Counted from the first letter of the stretch, positions 8,307-16,977 are shown. The stretch is DNA of 64,000 nucleotides from Roseovarius sp. MMSF_3350 (GCF_030733425.1 NZ_JASHIZ010000020.1:24459-88458); one strand, 5' to 3'. Notes: generated by a model from the letters alone, not told the origin. Numbers and translations: made by a program.

Positions 8307-10370
8307 ATGAACATAGAAGCGAAGTTTGATACCGCGACAGAAATCCGGGCCTCCACGGGCCCGTCCAACCTGCGGGCTGGCATGGAGAAACTCGCGGATT
8401 TTGCGCATGAGGCGGAGACACTTCAGGACGCCATCGATGCCCTTGGCGCTCTCGTAGGCGAAGAAAGCCGGAAACCTATAGATCGCCTGAAGAACGAGCT
8501 GGCCACGTTCGAGCCGCGCGTGACCGTTCTCGGTCAGGTCAAAGCCGGCAAGACGGCGTTGATCAACGCGATCGCCGGCTGGTCCGACCTTTTGCCGTCT
8601 GACGTCAACCCCTGGACCTCCGTGGTGACATCCCTTCACCTGACCCCGGCGAAAGAACGCGCCGAGAAAGGCGCTCGGTTCCGGTTCATGACTGAAGGCG
8701 AATGGGCGCGTCTGACCACCAAGGGGGGACGCATCGGTGAACTTGCAGACCGGGCCGGGGCAGACAGCGAACTTGCCAAGATACAGGAACAGATCGAGCG
8801 GATGCGCGCGATGTCGAAAGCTCGTCTTGGCCGAAATTTCGAGCTGCTCATGGGCCAAGAGCACAATTACAGCTATTTCGACAAGAATTTGCTGGAACGC
8901 TACATCTGCCTTGGCGACGATTTCGACGTTGATACACAGGACGCTATTTCCGACGACCAGGGGCGCTTTGCCGATATCACGCGTTCTGCCGATCTGTTTC
9001 TCAATTGTCAGAGCGTTCCGTTCCGCATGTGCATTCGCGACACGCCCGGTGTGAACGACACCTTCATGGTGCGCGAACTGGTCACTATACAGGCTTTGCG
9101 CGACAGCCGTGTCTGCGTCGTTGTCCTGTCGGCCACCCAAGCCCTGACTTCTGTCGACATGGCGCTTCTTCGCATGATCTCGAACCTGAGATCGCGCGAC
9201 GTGATAATTTTCGTGAACCGGATCGACGAGCTTTCGGACCCGGCAAGCCAGATGTCCGAGATCGAGGACAGCATCCGTGCAACGCTCAAGCTCAATGGCG
9301 GTCCTGAGGACGCGCAGCTTGTTTTCGGAAGCGCGTACTGGGCAAACATGGTGCTTACAGGCGAGTTGCAGTCCATGCACAAGGCCAGTGCCGATGCTCT
9401 CGTCTCGTTCAGCAGGGCGGTGCTGGGCGAAAAGTTCACCCGCAACACACCCGTGGGCGTGATCTGGGAAATGTCGGGCCTGCCGCAACTGATGGCGGCG
9501 GTGTCAGATCAAATCGTGACCAGCCTCGGCGCGCCGTTCCTCAAACGCGTTGCCTCCTCCGCAACCACCATCGCAACGTCTCAACAGGCGGTCCGGACGG
9601 TGCGGGTCGAGGGCGAAGGCAGCGCGGGCGAACTGAGTTCGGAGCAGATACTGGCAGCGTTCGAGCGCATGGCACAGGACAATGTCGCCACGCTTGAGTC
9701 GCAGCTGTCAGGCATCTTCGACGATTACAGGCTCCGCGCAGATCGTGCCCATGCGAATTTCGTTGAACGCGCGACACACTCGTTGCTGGGCCACCTTGAA
9801 ACCTACGGCGACGAACATGTCTGGGAATACGATCCGACCGGTCTTCGCATGCTGCTGCGATCGGCCTATTCCGCCATGGGCATCCAGGCGCGTAAATCCG
9901 CCAAGGCAATTTACGAACAAGCCGTGACCGAGACCGCTCAACTCTTGTTCCGCAGCTTTGGCCCGGCAGTGGAAGGCATCCAGCTTGCCGTGCCGGACGT
10001 CCCCCAGGTGCCCGCACCTGTCTCGCTAAGCCAAACGATCGCGCTGGATTTCAATGATAGCTGGTGGTCGCTTTGGTGGCGCAGGATGCGCGGCTACAAG
10101 GCCTTCGCAAAGAAGTTCGGCGACCTCATCAGCGCAGAAACCGAAGACTTCATGATCCAGATGAAGGACGTCCAAACCGCTGATATTAAAGTAGAACTAC
10201 TCGGAGAACTGGAGCATTTTCTGGATGAGCAGAGAAGCATACTGACCAGCCTGACCTCCGACGCGGAACGCCAAGGCAATGCCAAACGCCTGTTCGATGC
10301 GTCGGAACATGAAAGCCACGAACGACAGCTCGAGGACACGCTCAAGACGTTCAGGCGCTATGCGACATGA
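8307..10370 (+). CDS. Dynamin-like GTPase
   Basis: Large GTPase of 687 residues. A helical N-terminus (about 20-68) precedes the G domain: P-loop GQVKAGKT (76-83), a plausible G2 Thr in the NPWTSVVTS segment, G3 DTPG (245-248) and G4 NRID (304-307, a variant of NKxD). The second half is mostly helical, as in bacterial dynamins with a stalk. A tryptophan-rich, basic segment SWWSLWWRRMRGYKAF at about 583-600 is a strong candidate for a membrane-touching paddle. No classical transmembrane helix. A 132-base gap with no obvious terminator separates it from the previous GTPase. It overlaps the next GTPase by 4 bases, so the two are probably made together. Expected role: nucleotide-driven membrane binding or remodelling. 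Confidence 0.85.
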   Translation: MNIEAKFDTATEIRASTGPSNLRAGMEKLADFAHEAETLQDAIDALGALVGEESRKPIDRLKNELATFEPRVTVLGQVKAGKTALINAIAGWSDLLPSDVNPWTSVVTSLHLTPAKERAEKGARFRFMTEGEWARLTTKGGRIGELADRAGADSELAKIQEQIERMRAMSKARLGRNFELLMGQEHNYSYFDKNLLERYICLGDDFDVDTQDAISDDQGRFADITRSADLFLNCQSVPFRMCIRDTPGVNDTFMVRELVTIQALRDSRVCVVVLSATQALTSVDMALLRMISNLRSRDVIIFVNRIDELSDPASQMSEIEDSIRATLKLNGGPEDAQLVFGSAYWANMVLTGELQSMHKASADALVSFSRAVLGEKFTRNTPVGVIWEMSGLPQLMAAVSDQIVTSLGAPFLKRVASSATTIATSQQAVRTVRVEGEGSAGELSSEQILAAFERMAQDNVATLESQLSGIFDDYRLRADRAHANFVERATHSLLGHLETYGDEHVWEYDPTGLRMLLRSAYSAMGIQARKSAKAIYEQAVTETAQLLFRSFGPAVEGIQLAVPDVPQVPAPVSLSQTIALDFNDSWWSLWWRRMRGYKAFAKKFGDLISAETEDFMIQMKDVQTADIKVELLGELEHFLDEQRSILTSLTSDAERQGNAKRLFDASEHESHERQLEDTLKTFRRYAT

Positions 10371-11302
10371 CGAAGGAGAAACCGGTGACCCACGAACAAT
10401 CTTTCAAACAGCCCCGCAAGACCCGTCTGGCCCTTATGGGCGAGTTCAGTGCCGGCAAAAGTACTTTGATCAAGCTCTTTCTCGGCGAGAACCCCCTTCC
10501 GATCAAGGTCACGGCGACGCGCCTTCCCCCCGTGCTCATCAGCCACGGCGAGGACGCTGTCTACGCCGTGGGTCACGACGGGGTCGAGACACCCATCGAC
10601 ATCGACCAGATCGAACAGGTCAGATTGGAAGAGACGCGCCTCATCCGGCTCTACAAGCCGTGCGATACGCTGGAGATCTGCGACCTGATCGACATGCCTG
10701 GCATCTCGGATCCAAGTATGTCGTCGGAAGTCTGGATGTCCGTAATGGACGAGGTGGATAGCGTCGTGTGGTGTACGCAAGCGACACAGGCGTGGCGTCA
10801 ATCGGAAGCCGCGACGTGGCAACAGATTGCGGAACGCACAAATGGAGAGAACTTTCTTCTTGTGACTCAAGTCGACAAGCTTCATTCCGAAAGAGACCTC
10901 AATCGTGTGATGACCCGTGTGCGCAAGGAAACGCAAGGGCTGTTCCGCGGAACGTTCCCCATTTCAATCACCGAGGCGATTGCCGCCGGAGAGGACGAGG
11001 CGAAGTGGAAAGCCAGCGGTGCCGCGGATTTCATCAATGATCTGGTCGAAAACCTGATGAAAGCCCCCGCGTTGTCATTTGCCGAACCGGCTTTGGTCCA
11101 GTCGCAAGACAAGTCTGCAAAACCTTTCGCGTCCGATGGCAACGCTGCAGAGACGTCGCCTGATGACGATAGCAACCAAGCGGCCGAGGCCTCGTCAGCC
11201 ACCGGACAGACGGTAGGCGTAGTGCCCAAGCGCGTGCGTGTCCTGACCCAGATGCGCGGTCGGACCGAAAGGCCCACCAAGTCCCAAATGGCAACCGGCT
11301 AG
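10367..11302 (+). CDS. Small dynamin-type GTPase
   Basis: GTPase of 311 residues. P-loop GEFSAGKST (25-33), G3 DMPG (109-112) and G4-like TQVD (167-170), where TKxD/NKxD is usual. Residues 1-230 are the G domain; the remainder is a low-complexity, acidic then basic tail (ending KRVRVLTQMRGRTERP...), probably flexible. The GEFSAGKS loop is typical of dynamin-related and Era/YihA-like proteins that need a stretch of N-terminal helix. The ATG at 10367 overlaps the dynamin stop as ATGA; a GTG at 10385 has a better ribosome site (AAGGAG), so the real start may be six codons later. Likely hetero-partner of the dynamin upstream. Confidence 0.83.
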   Translation: MTKEKPVTHEQSFKQPRKTRLALMGEFSAGKSTLIKLFLGENPLPIKVTATRLPPVLISHGEDAVYAVGHDGVETPIDIDQIEQVRLEETRLIRLYKPCDTLEICDLIDMPGISDPSMSSEVWMSVMDEVDSVVWCTQATQAWRQSEAATWQQIAERTNGENFLLVTQVDKLHSERDLNRVMTRVRKETQGLFRGTFPISITEAIAAGEDEAKWKASGAADFINDLVENLMKAPALSFAEPALVQSQDKSAKPFASDGNAAETSPDDDSNQAAEASSATGQTVGVVPKRVRVLTQMRGRTERPTKSQMATG

Positions 11303-11314
11303 CACCAGAGCCCT

Positions 11315-11683
11315 ATGGATCACTCGATGTACCTTTCGGAGCGCCTCGATGAACTGAGGCAGGTGGTGCCAAGCTGCACGCTTGCCTCGTTCGGCGACAT
11401 CTCGACGGGGCTCGCTCTGCGCACAAGTGCGTCCGACCTTTACAAGCAAGAATACCTGGACGAAGTGATGCGCCAAGCGTCGGCAAATTTCGAGCTATCG
11501 GATCTGATGTCAAACGACAACGATCTCGTGGTTCTGGCCACGCCGGATGAGATCCGGATATTCGTGCGATACCAAGCGGGTAGTCCCGACATCGTGTGTT
11601 GCGTTTGCGGAGACGTGTCGGACGTTCCGCTTGCCACTCGGTCGGCTCAGAAAATCTTGACGGAAATGGCGGGGGCGATGTGA
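11315..11683 (+). CDS. Small protein with predicted roadblock/LC7-like fold
   Basis: 122 residues, no named motif. Order of elements by eye: short helix (LSERLDELRQVV), two strands (TLASFGDISTGLALR), a helix (KQEYLDEVMRQASANF), strands (NDLVVLATPDEIRIFVRY and DIVCCVCGDVS), and a closing helix (TRSAQKILTEM). This helix-strand-strand-helix-strand pattern, with VVLATPDEIRIF followed by a hydrophobic strand and terminal helix, is that of roadblock/LC7 proteins, which dimerise and bind Ras-like GTPases (MglB is the bacterial example). Sequence identity is not evident, so the fold is an inference. ATG 11315 follows the GTPase stop by 12 bases; the gene overlaps the next by 4 bases (ATGTGA). Confidence 0.75.
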   Translation: MDHSMYLSERLDELRQVVPSCTLASFGDISTGLALRTSASDLYKQEYLDEVMRQASANFELSDLMSNDNDLVVLATPDEIRIFVRYQAGSPDIVCCVCGDVSDVPLATRSAQKILTEMAGAM

Positions 11684-12492
11684 AACGACATTCGAAAACC
11701 GCGCCCACGAAGACTGACAAAGTGACGGCGCACCTACTGCGCAGCATGCTTGACCGTGTGATGACACCAAGCGAAGCATTGCGCGAAAGCGAAGATTTGC
11801 CTGCGAGGGACTTTACCGGGTTGATCCGCCGCCTGACGCAGGAAATCGATGAAACGGTGCTGCCGCGCACGTTTGCCCTGTGTTCCGATACCGGGACAGA
11901 AGCAACTATCGTGGTCTCCAACCGACGCTTGATCGAGTTGAAGATCGGCGAGAAGAAGATCGAACTCGACGCGGAGCGATATCGCGACGCGGGCGCCGTC
12001 GCGCGAGAATACGCAAAGGCGATCAAAGCCTTATTCCTTCGATCCGGCCCGATACGGTTGCGCCTTGCCGGACGGGCGCCCGCCATAATGGCACAAGGCA
12101 CGACCTGTACCGCAACGCACATGGGCCAATTCAGCCATCAACCAGGTTTCGAAAACCGACTGAAGACCTTTCTCAAGATGTCGCATGCGCAGAGCTTGGG
12201 GTGGATCTATCAGGCAAGCGATGGTCGCATGTTGACACATGGCTCTGACGTCGAACTCATGGAAAAGCTGCAGAGCCTCCGAGACATCGTCTTGTCGAAA
12301 GCCGAAAATCGCAAAACTGCCTGTCGCATTGAGACGGCGTGCCCATCCTGCTCGGCTTTCGCGCTCACGCAGGACGTTCAGGCATTGATTGCAGAGGACG
12401 GCAACGACCGGATTTTCGCTGCGTTTCCAAACTCGGGCGCTTTCACGGCTATACGCGCATGGCGACAGGTCTTCCAAGCATCAGAACGCTGA
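11680..12492 (+). CDS. Uncharacterised protein of the kinase/GTPase block
   Basis: 270 residues from a GTG at 11680 that overlaps the previous stop; the frame can be extended to 11596 only through the upstream gene. Lys/Thr-rich N-terminus, then a helical and beta part with basic LKIGEKKIELD. The C-terminal half (about 150-265) again shows strand pair (LGWIYQASDGRML), long helix (DVELMEKLQSLRDIVL), strands (CSAFALTQDVQALI, RIFAAF) and closing helix (AFTAIRAWRQVFQ), an order resembling the roadblock-like protein before it. Cysteines CRIETACPSC (about 212-221) might bind metal. No known family recognised. Last gene of the tightly packed run; function probably tied to the GTPases. Confidence 0.75.
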   Translation: MKRHSKTAPTKTDKVTAHLLRSMLDRVMTPSEALRESEDLPARDFTGLIRRLTQEIDETVLPRTFALCSDTGTEATIVVSNRRLIELKIGEKKIELDAERYRDAGAVAREYAKAIKALFLRSGPIRLRLAGRAPAIMAQGTTCTATHMGQFSHQPGFENRLKTFLKMSHAQSLGWIYQASDGRMLTHGSDVELMEKLQSLRDIVLSKAENRKTACRIETACPSCSAFALTQDVQALIAEDGNDRIFAAFPNSGAFTAIRAWRQVFQASER

Positions 12493-12799
12493 ACATCCGT
12501 TGCTATCCGCCGCAAAGAAACCTGAGTTACGGAGCTATATCCTGGACATGCTGCGTAGATATCAAAGCTTTGAAATATCAGCCACAAATATGCCATACGT
12601 ATCCTCGGTAAATGGTCCCGCGGTATAGGCGCGTTGGGCACCACGCCTTGTAATAATTGCCGCTTCAGCATCAGATACGGGCCGATCTGTCATCTTAATT
12701 CTGGCACATTAGTCTAATTTTTTCGGTGTTTATGCCCCAAATTGATCAAATTGATTGAGGAAGGTGTTCGTGCAGATCACAACCCAGCGAGCATGAAAC
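12493..12799. other. AT-richer intergenic stretch before the response regulator
   Basis: 307 bases with no gene. It is visibly richer in A and T than its surroundings. It holds a TTGATCAA palindrome (12742-12749) inside a direct repeat AAATTGAT (12739-12746 and 12748-12755), about 50 bases upstream of the response-regulator start, a possible operator. No T-tract terminator for the upstream block was seen. Confidence 0.5.
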
Positions 12800-13933
12800 A
12801 TGTCAATTTCAGATCACGACAAAGACGCTTTTCAGCGACTGCTGCACAAGACGGCTGATGAAGAGCCGGTATTTCGCGTGCTCGTCGTCGACGACGAACC
12901 CAGCATTCTGGAATTGGTCAAAACCGCGCTTGAGACGTTGGAAGACTATGACGTACTGATAGCAAGCTCTGCCGCGGACGCATTCGAAATCATCCTGGAT
13001 GAAGACGTGCCCTTCGATTGCGTGCTTCTGGATATCCAAATGCCCGACATCGACGGCATCGAACTGCTCGCTGATTTGCGTGCCTTACCGGAATACGCGG
13101 AAACGCCCGTGTTAATGCTTACGGCAATGAATGATCGAGAATACATTGATGCCGCATTTCGCGCCGGCGCATCCGACTTCATCAACAAGCCGTTCGATTT
13201 TCACGAATTGCGCAGCCGCATCAAATGTGCGCACGAACTTGTTCAGGCACGACGAGCGGCCGCGAAAAGCACTGAAGTCCTGAGCAAGCTGACGCTCAAG
13301 TCCGCCACGGTTCATCAGTTCAGCTTCGATGACCCTATTTCAATTGGCGACGCGGACTCCTTTCTGCGCTATATCGAGTTTGATAACTACATTTCCCAAC
13401 TGGCGCGCGCGAAGATCTTCGGATCGTACGCTGTTTCGGTGATGTTGCGCGACGCGAAACTTTTTTTCGACCTTGCTGGCAGCACGAAGTTTCGTGAAGC
13501 GATCCAAAGCCTGGCCTATTCCATCCAGCGCGCCACTGAGGAATTTGACTGCGTCTTTTCCTATCGTGGCGGCGGGATCTTCCTCATCTTGGTTCACAGC
13601 ACGAGAACTTCCGACAATTCGTTGAAACCAAAGAACCTCGAAGAACTGTTCGGGGCCCGGATCCGGCATTACATCGATGACGATCGCATAGAGGTACTGC
13701 TCAGCAACCCTGTATCGATGCGCTTGCTGTCTCGAACGGCAGCCAAAGGTGCGATTGAAAAATCCGTCACTGCGGTCCAGCAACTCGAAGCGGAACTGCA
13801 AAACGGCAACGAACTTGCCGGCACAGAAAGTGTCGACCGTTCTCAAGGCGTAAGACCAACGTCAGAGAAACGCTTCTACGAACGCGCCTTGCATGAACTG
13901 TTCAGCGAAGAAAGCCATCTTACTTCACGTTAA
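12800..13933 (+). CDS. Response regulator with degenerate GGDEF-like output domain
   Basis: 377 residues. The receiver domain covers about 25-145: acidic pair Asp31-Asp32, phospho-acceptor Asp78 in LLDIQMPD, Thr108 and Lys130 in NKPFD, all intact. The following region (about 165-340) has the outline of a nucleotide cyclase-type domain: SYRGGGIFLIL near 253-263 sits where diguanylate cyclases have RYGGDEF, but lacks the D/E-E-F catalytic residues, so it cannot be an active cyclase. It may bind nucleotide or protein. ATG 12800 is chosen; no strong ribosome site is seen. No histidine kinase is nearby. It lies 307 bases after the GTPase block in the same direction, and may or may not be part of it. 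Confidence 0.85.
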   Translation: MSISDHDKDAFQRLLHKTADEEPVFRVLVVDDEPSILELVKTALETLEDYDVLIASSAADAFEIILDEDVPFDCVLLDIQMPDIDGIELLADLRALPEYAETPVLMLTAMNDREYIDAAFRAGASDFINKPFDFHELRSRIKCAHELVQARRAAAKSTEVLSKLTLKSATVHQFSFDDPISIGDADSFLRYIEFDNYISQLARAKIFGSYAVSVMLRDAKLFFDLAGSTKFREAIQSLAYSIQRATEEFDCVFSYRGGGIFLILVHSTRTSDNSLKPKNLEELFGARIRHYIDDDRIEVLLSNPVSMRLLSRTAAKGAIEKSVTAVQQLEAELQNGNELAGTESVDRSQGVRPTSEKRFYERALHELFSEESHLTSR

Positions 13934-13940
13934 AGTTGGA

Positions 13941-15332
13941 TCAGGGTTGGGTTGCATCCATTAAAACGTCTCGGATTTCACCCCTGGCCAACAGACCCTC
14001 CGCGATCGCAATTTGAGCCAATGACGTTTTTTCTTCTAGAGAGCGCTTGGCAAGTTGCGCCACCTTCTCGTAGCCAAGATGGTGCAGGAATATGGTCGAG
14101 ACGCCAAATGACGAAGCGAGATTTTCGTAAGAACGGTCTTCATCAACGCTCAATCCGGAAATACACTTTTGCGCAAAAAGAGTACTGGCACGCGCCAAAA
14201 GCGCGAACTGGTCGAACAGTGATTGGGCGATGACCGTTTCGAAATGGTTTATTTCCATCTGCCCGGCCTGGCAGGCCATCGCGACAGTGGTGTTCAAACC
14301 GTGCACCTGAAACGAGACCTGCTGAACCTGCATCGGCACGACCGGATTCACTTTGCCCGCCATAATGGATGAACCCGGCTGGACGGGCGGTAGATTAATC
14401 TCACCGATCCCGGATGCCGCATCGCTGCTGAGGATGACAAGGTCGGCGGCGATGCGTCCAAGATTGGTGGCAAGACCTGTCAGTTCACCCGACAGGCGCT
14501 GGAACCCATCAGTGCCTTGCATCGCGGCAAACATGTCAATTGGTCCCTGGACATCGAAGCCGAAGCTTTCCGCGAGAGCGGGTACGATTTGCGCTTCATA
14601 TCCATCGACACGGCCAAGCCCAGTCCCAATGGCAGTACCCCCCATCGGCACAGTCCTGAGATCGTCAACCGCACGCTCCAGAGTATTCAGAGACATTTCC
14701 AAAAGCGCCGCATAGCCATCGAACAATTGGCCATATGTCATCGGTTGGGCCGCTTGCATGCAGGTCCGGCCTGTTCTCAACACGTTCCGTGACTCATCTG
14801 CCCTCGCGCGGAATTCCGCAACCAGTTCTGAAACCGCGTCTTTCAAACCGGGCATAAGAAGCACGCAGGCCAATTTGATCGCAGTAGGGATTACGTCATT
14901 GGTCGACTGGCTAAGGTTTACGTGATCGTTGGATCGGATCGGGTCGGACTGCGCTTCGCCCAGTATCTGGTTCGCTCGACTTGCGATGACCTCGTTGAAG
15001 TTCATGTTCAACGAGGTTCCGCCGGAGCCTTCCGCCATCGGGACAACGAATTGTGACCAGTGCTCTCCGGCCACGATTTCATCACATGCCGCAATAATGG
15101 CGTCCGCTTCGCGCACGGACAAACCAGAGGCCCGGCGGTTGGCGAGTGCGGCGGCCCGCTTGACCTTGGCCACGGCGCAAATGAACTCCGGATAGGTCGA
15201 CAAGGCCGGACCGAACCCGCAGAAATTCTCCGCCCCGCGCGCCGCGCTTGCTCCGTAAAGCGCTTCTACGGGCACCTCGAGCCGACCGAGACTGTCGGCG
15301 ACCTCTTTCATCATGACGTCATGTTCCAGCAT
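13941..15332 (-). CDS. Aspartase/fumarase-superfamily lyase (aspartate ammonia-lyase-like)
   Basis: 463 residues, all-helical lyase of the class II fumarase/aspartase superfamily, which removes ammonia, water or an amine from a succinyl compound to leave fumarate or an analogue. Features: EHD at the N-terminus and VPVEALYG as in AspA, GGTSLNMNFNE (104-114), SQSTNDVIPT (141-150), and GSSIMAGKVNP (320-330). The signature loop normally reads MPAK/MPxK; here it is MAGK, and GRTCMQAAQP replaces GRTQLQDAVP of aspartase. The true substrate may therefore not be aspartate. ATG 15332 follows the ABC ATPase stop by 11 bases, so it is the last gene of the amino acid uptake operon: import, then deamination. 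Confidence 0.85.
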   Translation of the reverse strand: MLEHDVMMKEVADSLGRLEVPVEALYGASAARGAENFCGFGPALSTYPEFICAVAKVKRAAALANRRASGLSVREADAIIAACDEIVAGEHWSQFVVPMAEGSGGTSLNMNFNEVIASRANQILGEAQSDPIRSNDHVNLSQSTNDVIPTAIKLACVLLMPGLKDAVSELVAEFRARADESRNVLRTGRTCMQAAQPMTYGQLFDGYAALLEMSLNTLERAVDDLRTVPMGGTAIGTGLGRVDGYEAQIVPALAESFGFDVQGPIDMFAAMQGTDGFQRLSGELTGLATNLGRIAADLVILSSDAASGIGEINLPPVQPGSSIMAGKVNPVVPMQVQQVSFQVHGLNTTVAMACQAGQMEINHFETVIAQSLFDQFALLARASTLFAQKCISGLSVDEDRSYENLASSFGVSTIFLHHLGYEKVAQLAKRSLEEKTSLAQIAIAEGLLARGEIRDVLMDATQP

Positions 15333-15343
15333 CTTATCGTCTG

Positions 15344-16090
15344 TCAGAGGATTTGGCTGAGGAACTCGCGCGTACGCGGGTCTTTTGCCTCGTCAAAGAA
15401 AGTGGCAGGCGGACCAGACTCGACAATCACGCCCCGGTCAGTGAAATAGACGCAGTCCGCAATCTCGCGGGCAAAACCCATCTCGTGGGTGACAAGGATA
15501 CAGGTCATCCCTTCCGAAGCGAGCGTCTTAATGGTCTGGAGCACCTCTTTGACCGTTTCGGGATCCAACGCCGCAGTGACCTCGTCGAACAGCATCACAT
15601 CCGGATTCATGGCAAGCGAGCGAGCAATCGCCACCCGCTGCTGTTGCCCCCCTGACAGCTCGCCGGGATAATTGTCTTCCTTGCCTTCGAGGCGCACCTT
15701 CTTGAGCAAGGCACGCGCACGTTCCTCGACAGCCTTGCGATCCTGTTTGAGCACCTTGATTGGCGCCATCATCACGTTCTGAAGCGCCGTCTTGTGTGGA
15801 AAGAGGTTGTATTGCTGGAATACCATGCCGACCTTTTTACGAAGCTCGAGCTTGTCCAGCTTCGGGTCACTGACCTCCTGCCCCTCGACGGTGATGGAGC
15901 CCGATTGTATGTCGTTGAGCGCGTTTATGCATCGGATGAGGGTCGATTTGCCGGAGCCGGAAGGCCCGATTATGCAGACGACTTCGCCTTTCCGGACGTC
16001 CATTGTGATCCCGCGAAGTACTTCGGTTTTCCCAAATGATTTGTGAACGTTCTTCAGGGAAATGATCGGTCGATCACTTGTCCAAGCCAT
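15344..16090 (-). CDS. Polar amino acid ABC transporter, ATP-binding protein
   Basis: 248 residues, GlnQ/HisP-type ATPase. Walker A GPSGSGKST (41-49), Q-loop VFQQYNLFPH, signature LSGGQQQR, Walker B VMLFDEVTAALD, and H-loop THEMGFA are all intact. Length and the FPHKT segment after the Q-loop are typical of the polar amino acid uptake (PAAT) family. It energises the two permeases encoded just upstream (12 bases away on the minus strand). Start ATG 16090, MAWTSDRPIISL, gives the usual short leader before the first strand. Confidence 0.95.
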   Translation of the reverse strand: MAWTSDRPIISLKNVHKSFGKTEVLRGITMDVRKGEVVCIIGPSGSGKSTLIRCINALNDIQSGSITVEGQEVSDPKLDKLELRKKVGMVFQQYNLFPHKTALQNVMMAPIKVLKQDRKAVEERARALLKKVRLEGKEDNYPGELSGGQQQRVAIARSLAMNPDVMLFDEVTAALDPETVKEVLQTIKTLASEGMTCILVTHEMGFAREIADCVYFTDRGVIVESGPPATFFDEAKDPRTREFLSQIL

Positions 16091-16102
16091 AAGAGCCTCG
16101 CC

Positions 16103-16975
16103 TCAGAGTTGCACGGAGAATTTGCGTTCCAGCCGGCGCGTGAACGCGCTGATCGGATAGCAATAGATAAAGAACCAGCAAAGGATGTAGAGATACATCG
16201 GGATCAGCAGGTCCACGCGGCCTTCGGCACTGAGGGCCGCGCGCGTCAGCGCCATCACGTCATTCACGCCTACGATCGAAACCAATGGTGTGGCCATTGT
16301 AAGAACGGCGTATAGGTTCATCCAGGACGGCAGGATACGCTTGACGGTTTGTGGAAGAATGATCTCCCGCATCGTCTGCGCCCGATTGAAACCAAGAGAC
16401 TCCGCCGACTCCCATTGCCCCACCGGGATCGACATGATCGCACCCCGGACATATTCCGACATGTAGGCCATGACCGGAAGGGAAAGCCCCAGCACAGCCT
16501 TTATCCAGCCTGGAAACGGCACTTCGGCACCGAATATCTCGATCTGGAACGGGATCAGCAGAATGCAGTAGAACAAAAGCACCAGCCAAGGCGAATTCCG
16601 GAAGAACTGCGTAATGGTCCAGGAAACCTGGCGCACAATCCTCAGTGGCGAAACCTGCAGGATGCCCAGCCCGACACCAAGCACCGTTCCGACGGCCATC
16701 GAGCAGATCGAGATCAGTACGTTGAAGGCGAACCCGGAGCCAATCGTCGGCGTCCACTCGAGAAGGATTTCGAGAATGCTGCGCTGGCTTTCGCCATCTT
16801 GCTGTGCCAGCGCAGGCGTAACCAACGCAGCAGCACATGCCACGAAGAGCAGCGACGCTGTCCAGAGATTGAAAATTCTGTCAGTGAGCGGCAGCGGCTC
16901 TCCTGTACTGCGCATCGGGAGGAGCACGGGAAGGTGCCCGTTGACAGGTGCGGGCTGCTTTTTCAGATACTGCAT
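16103..16975 (-). CDS. Polar amino acid ABC transporter permease with signal-like N-terminus
   Basis: 290 residues. PAAT-family inner-membrane permease; the EAA-type loop is ESAESLGFNRAQTMREIILP, which docks to the ATPase. Before the usual permease core there is an extra N-terminal part: a polar leader of about 30 residues, then a hydrophobic stretch TASLLFVACAAALVTPALAQ that looks like a cleavable signal peptide, then the helices. ATG 16975 is preceded by GGGAGGT, which overlaps the stop codon of the upstream permease; the frame extends further to 17110 but that part overlaps the previous gene and is a shadow. Operon order on the minus strand: binding protein, permease, this permease, ATPase, lyase. 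Confidence 0.92.
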   Translation of the reverse strand: MQYLKKQPAPVNGHLPVLLPMRSTGEPLPLTDRIFNLWTASLLFVACAAALVTPALAQQDGESQRSILEILLEWTPTIGSGFAFNVLISICSMAVGTVLGVGLGILQVSPLRIVRQVSWTITQFFRNSPWLVLLFYCILLIPFQIEIFGAEVPFPGWIKAVLGLSLPVMAYMSEYVRGAIMSIPVGQWESAESLGFNRAQTMREIILPQTVKRILPSWMNLYAVLTMATPLVSIVGVNDVMALTRAALSAEGRVDLLIPMYLYILCWFFIYCYPISAFTRRLERKFSVQL

Positions 16976-16977
16976 GT

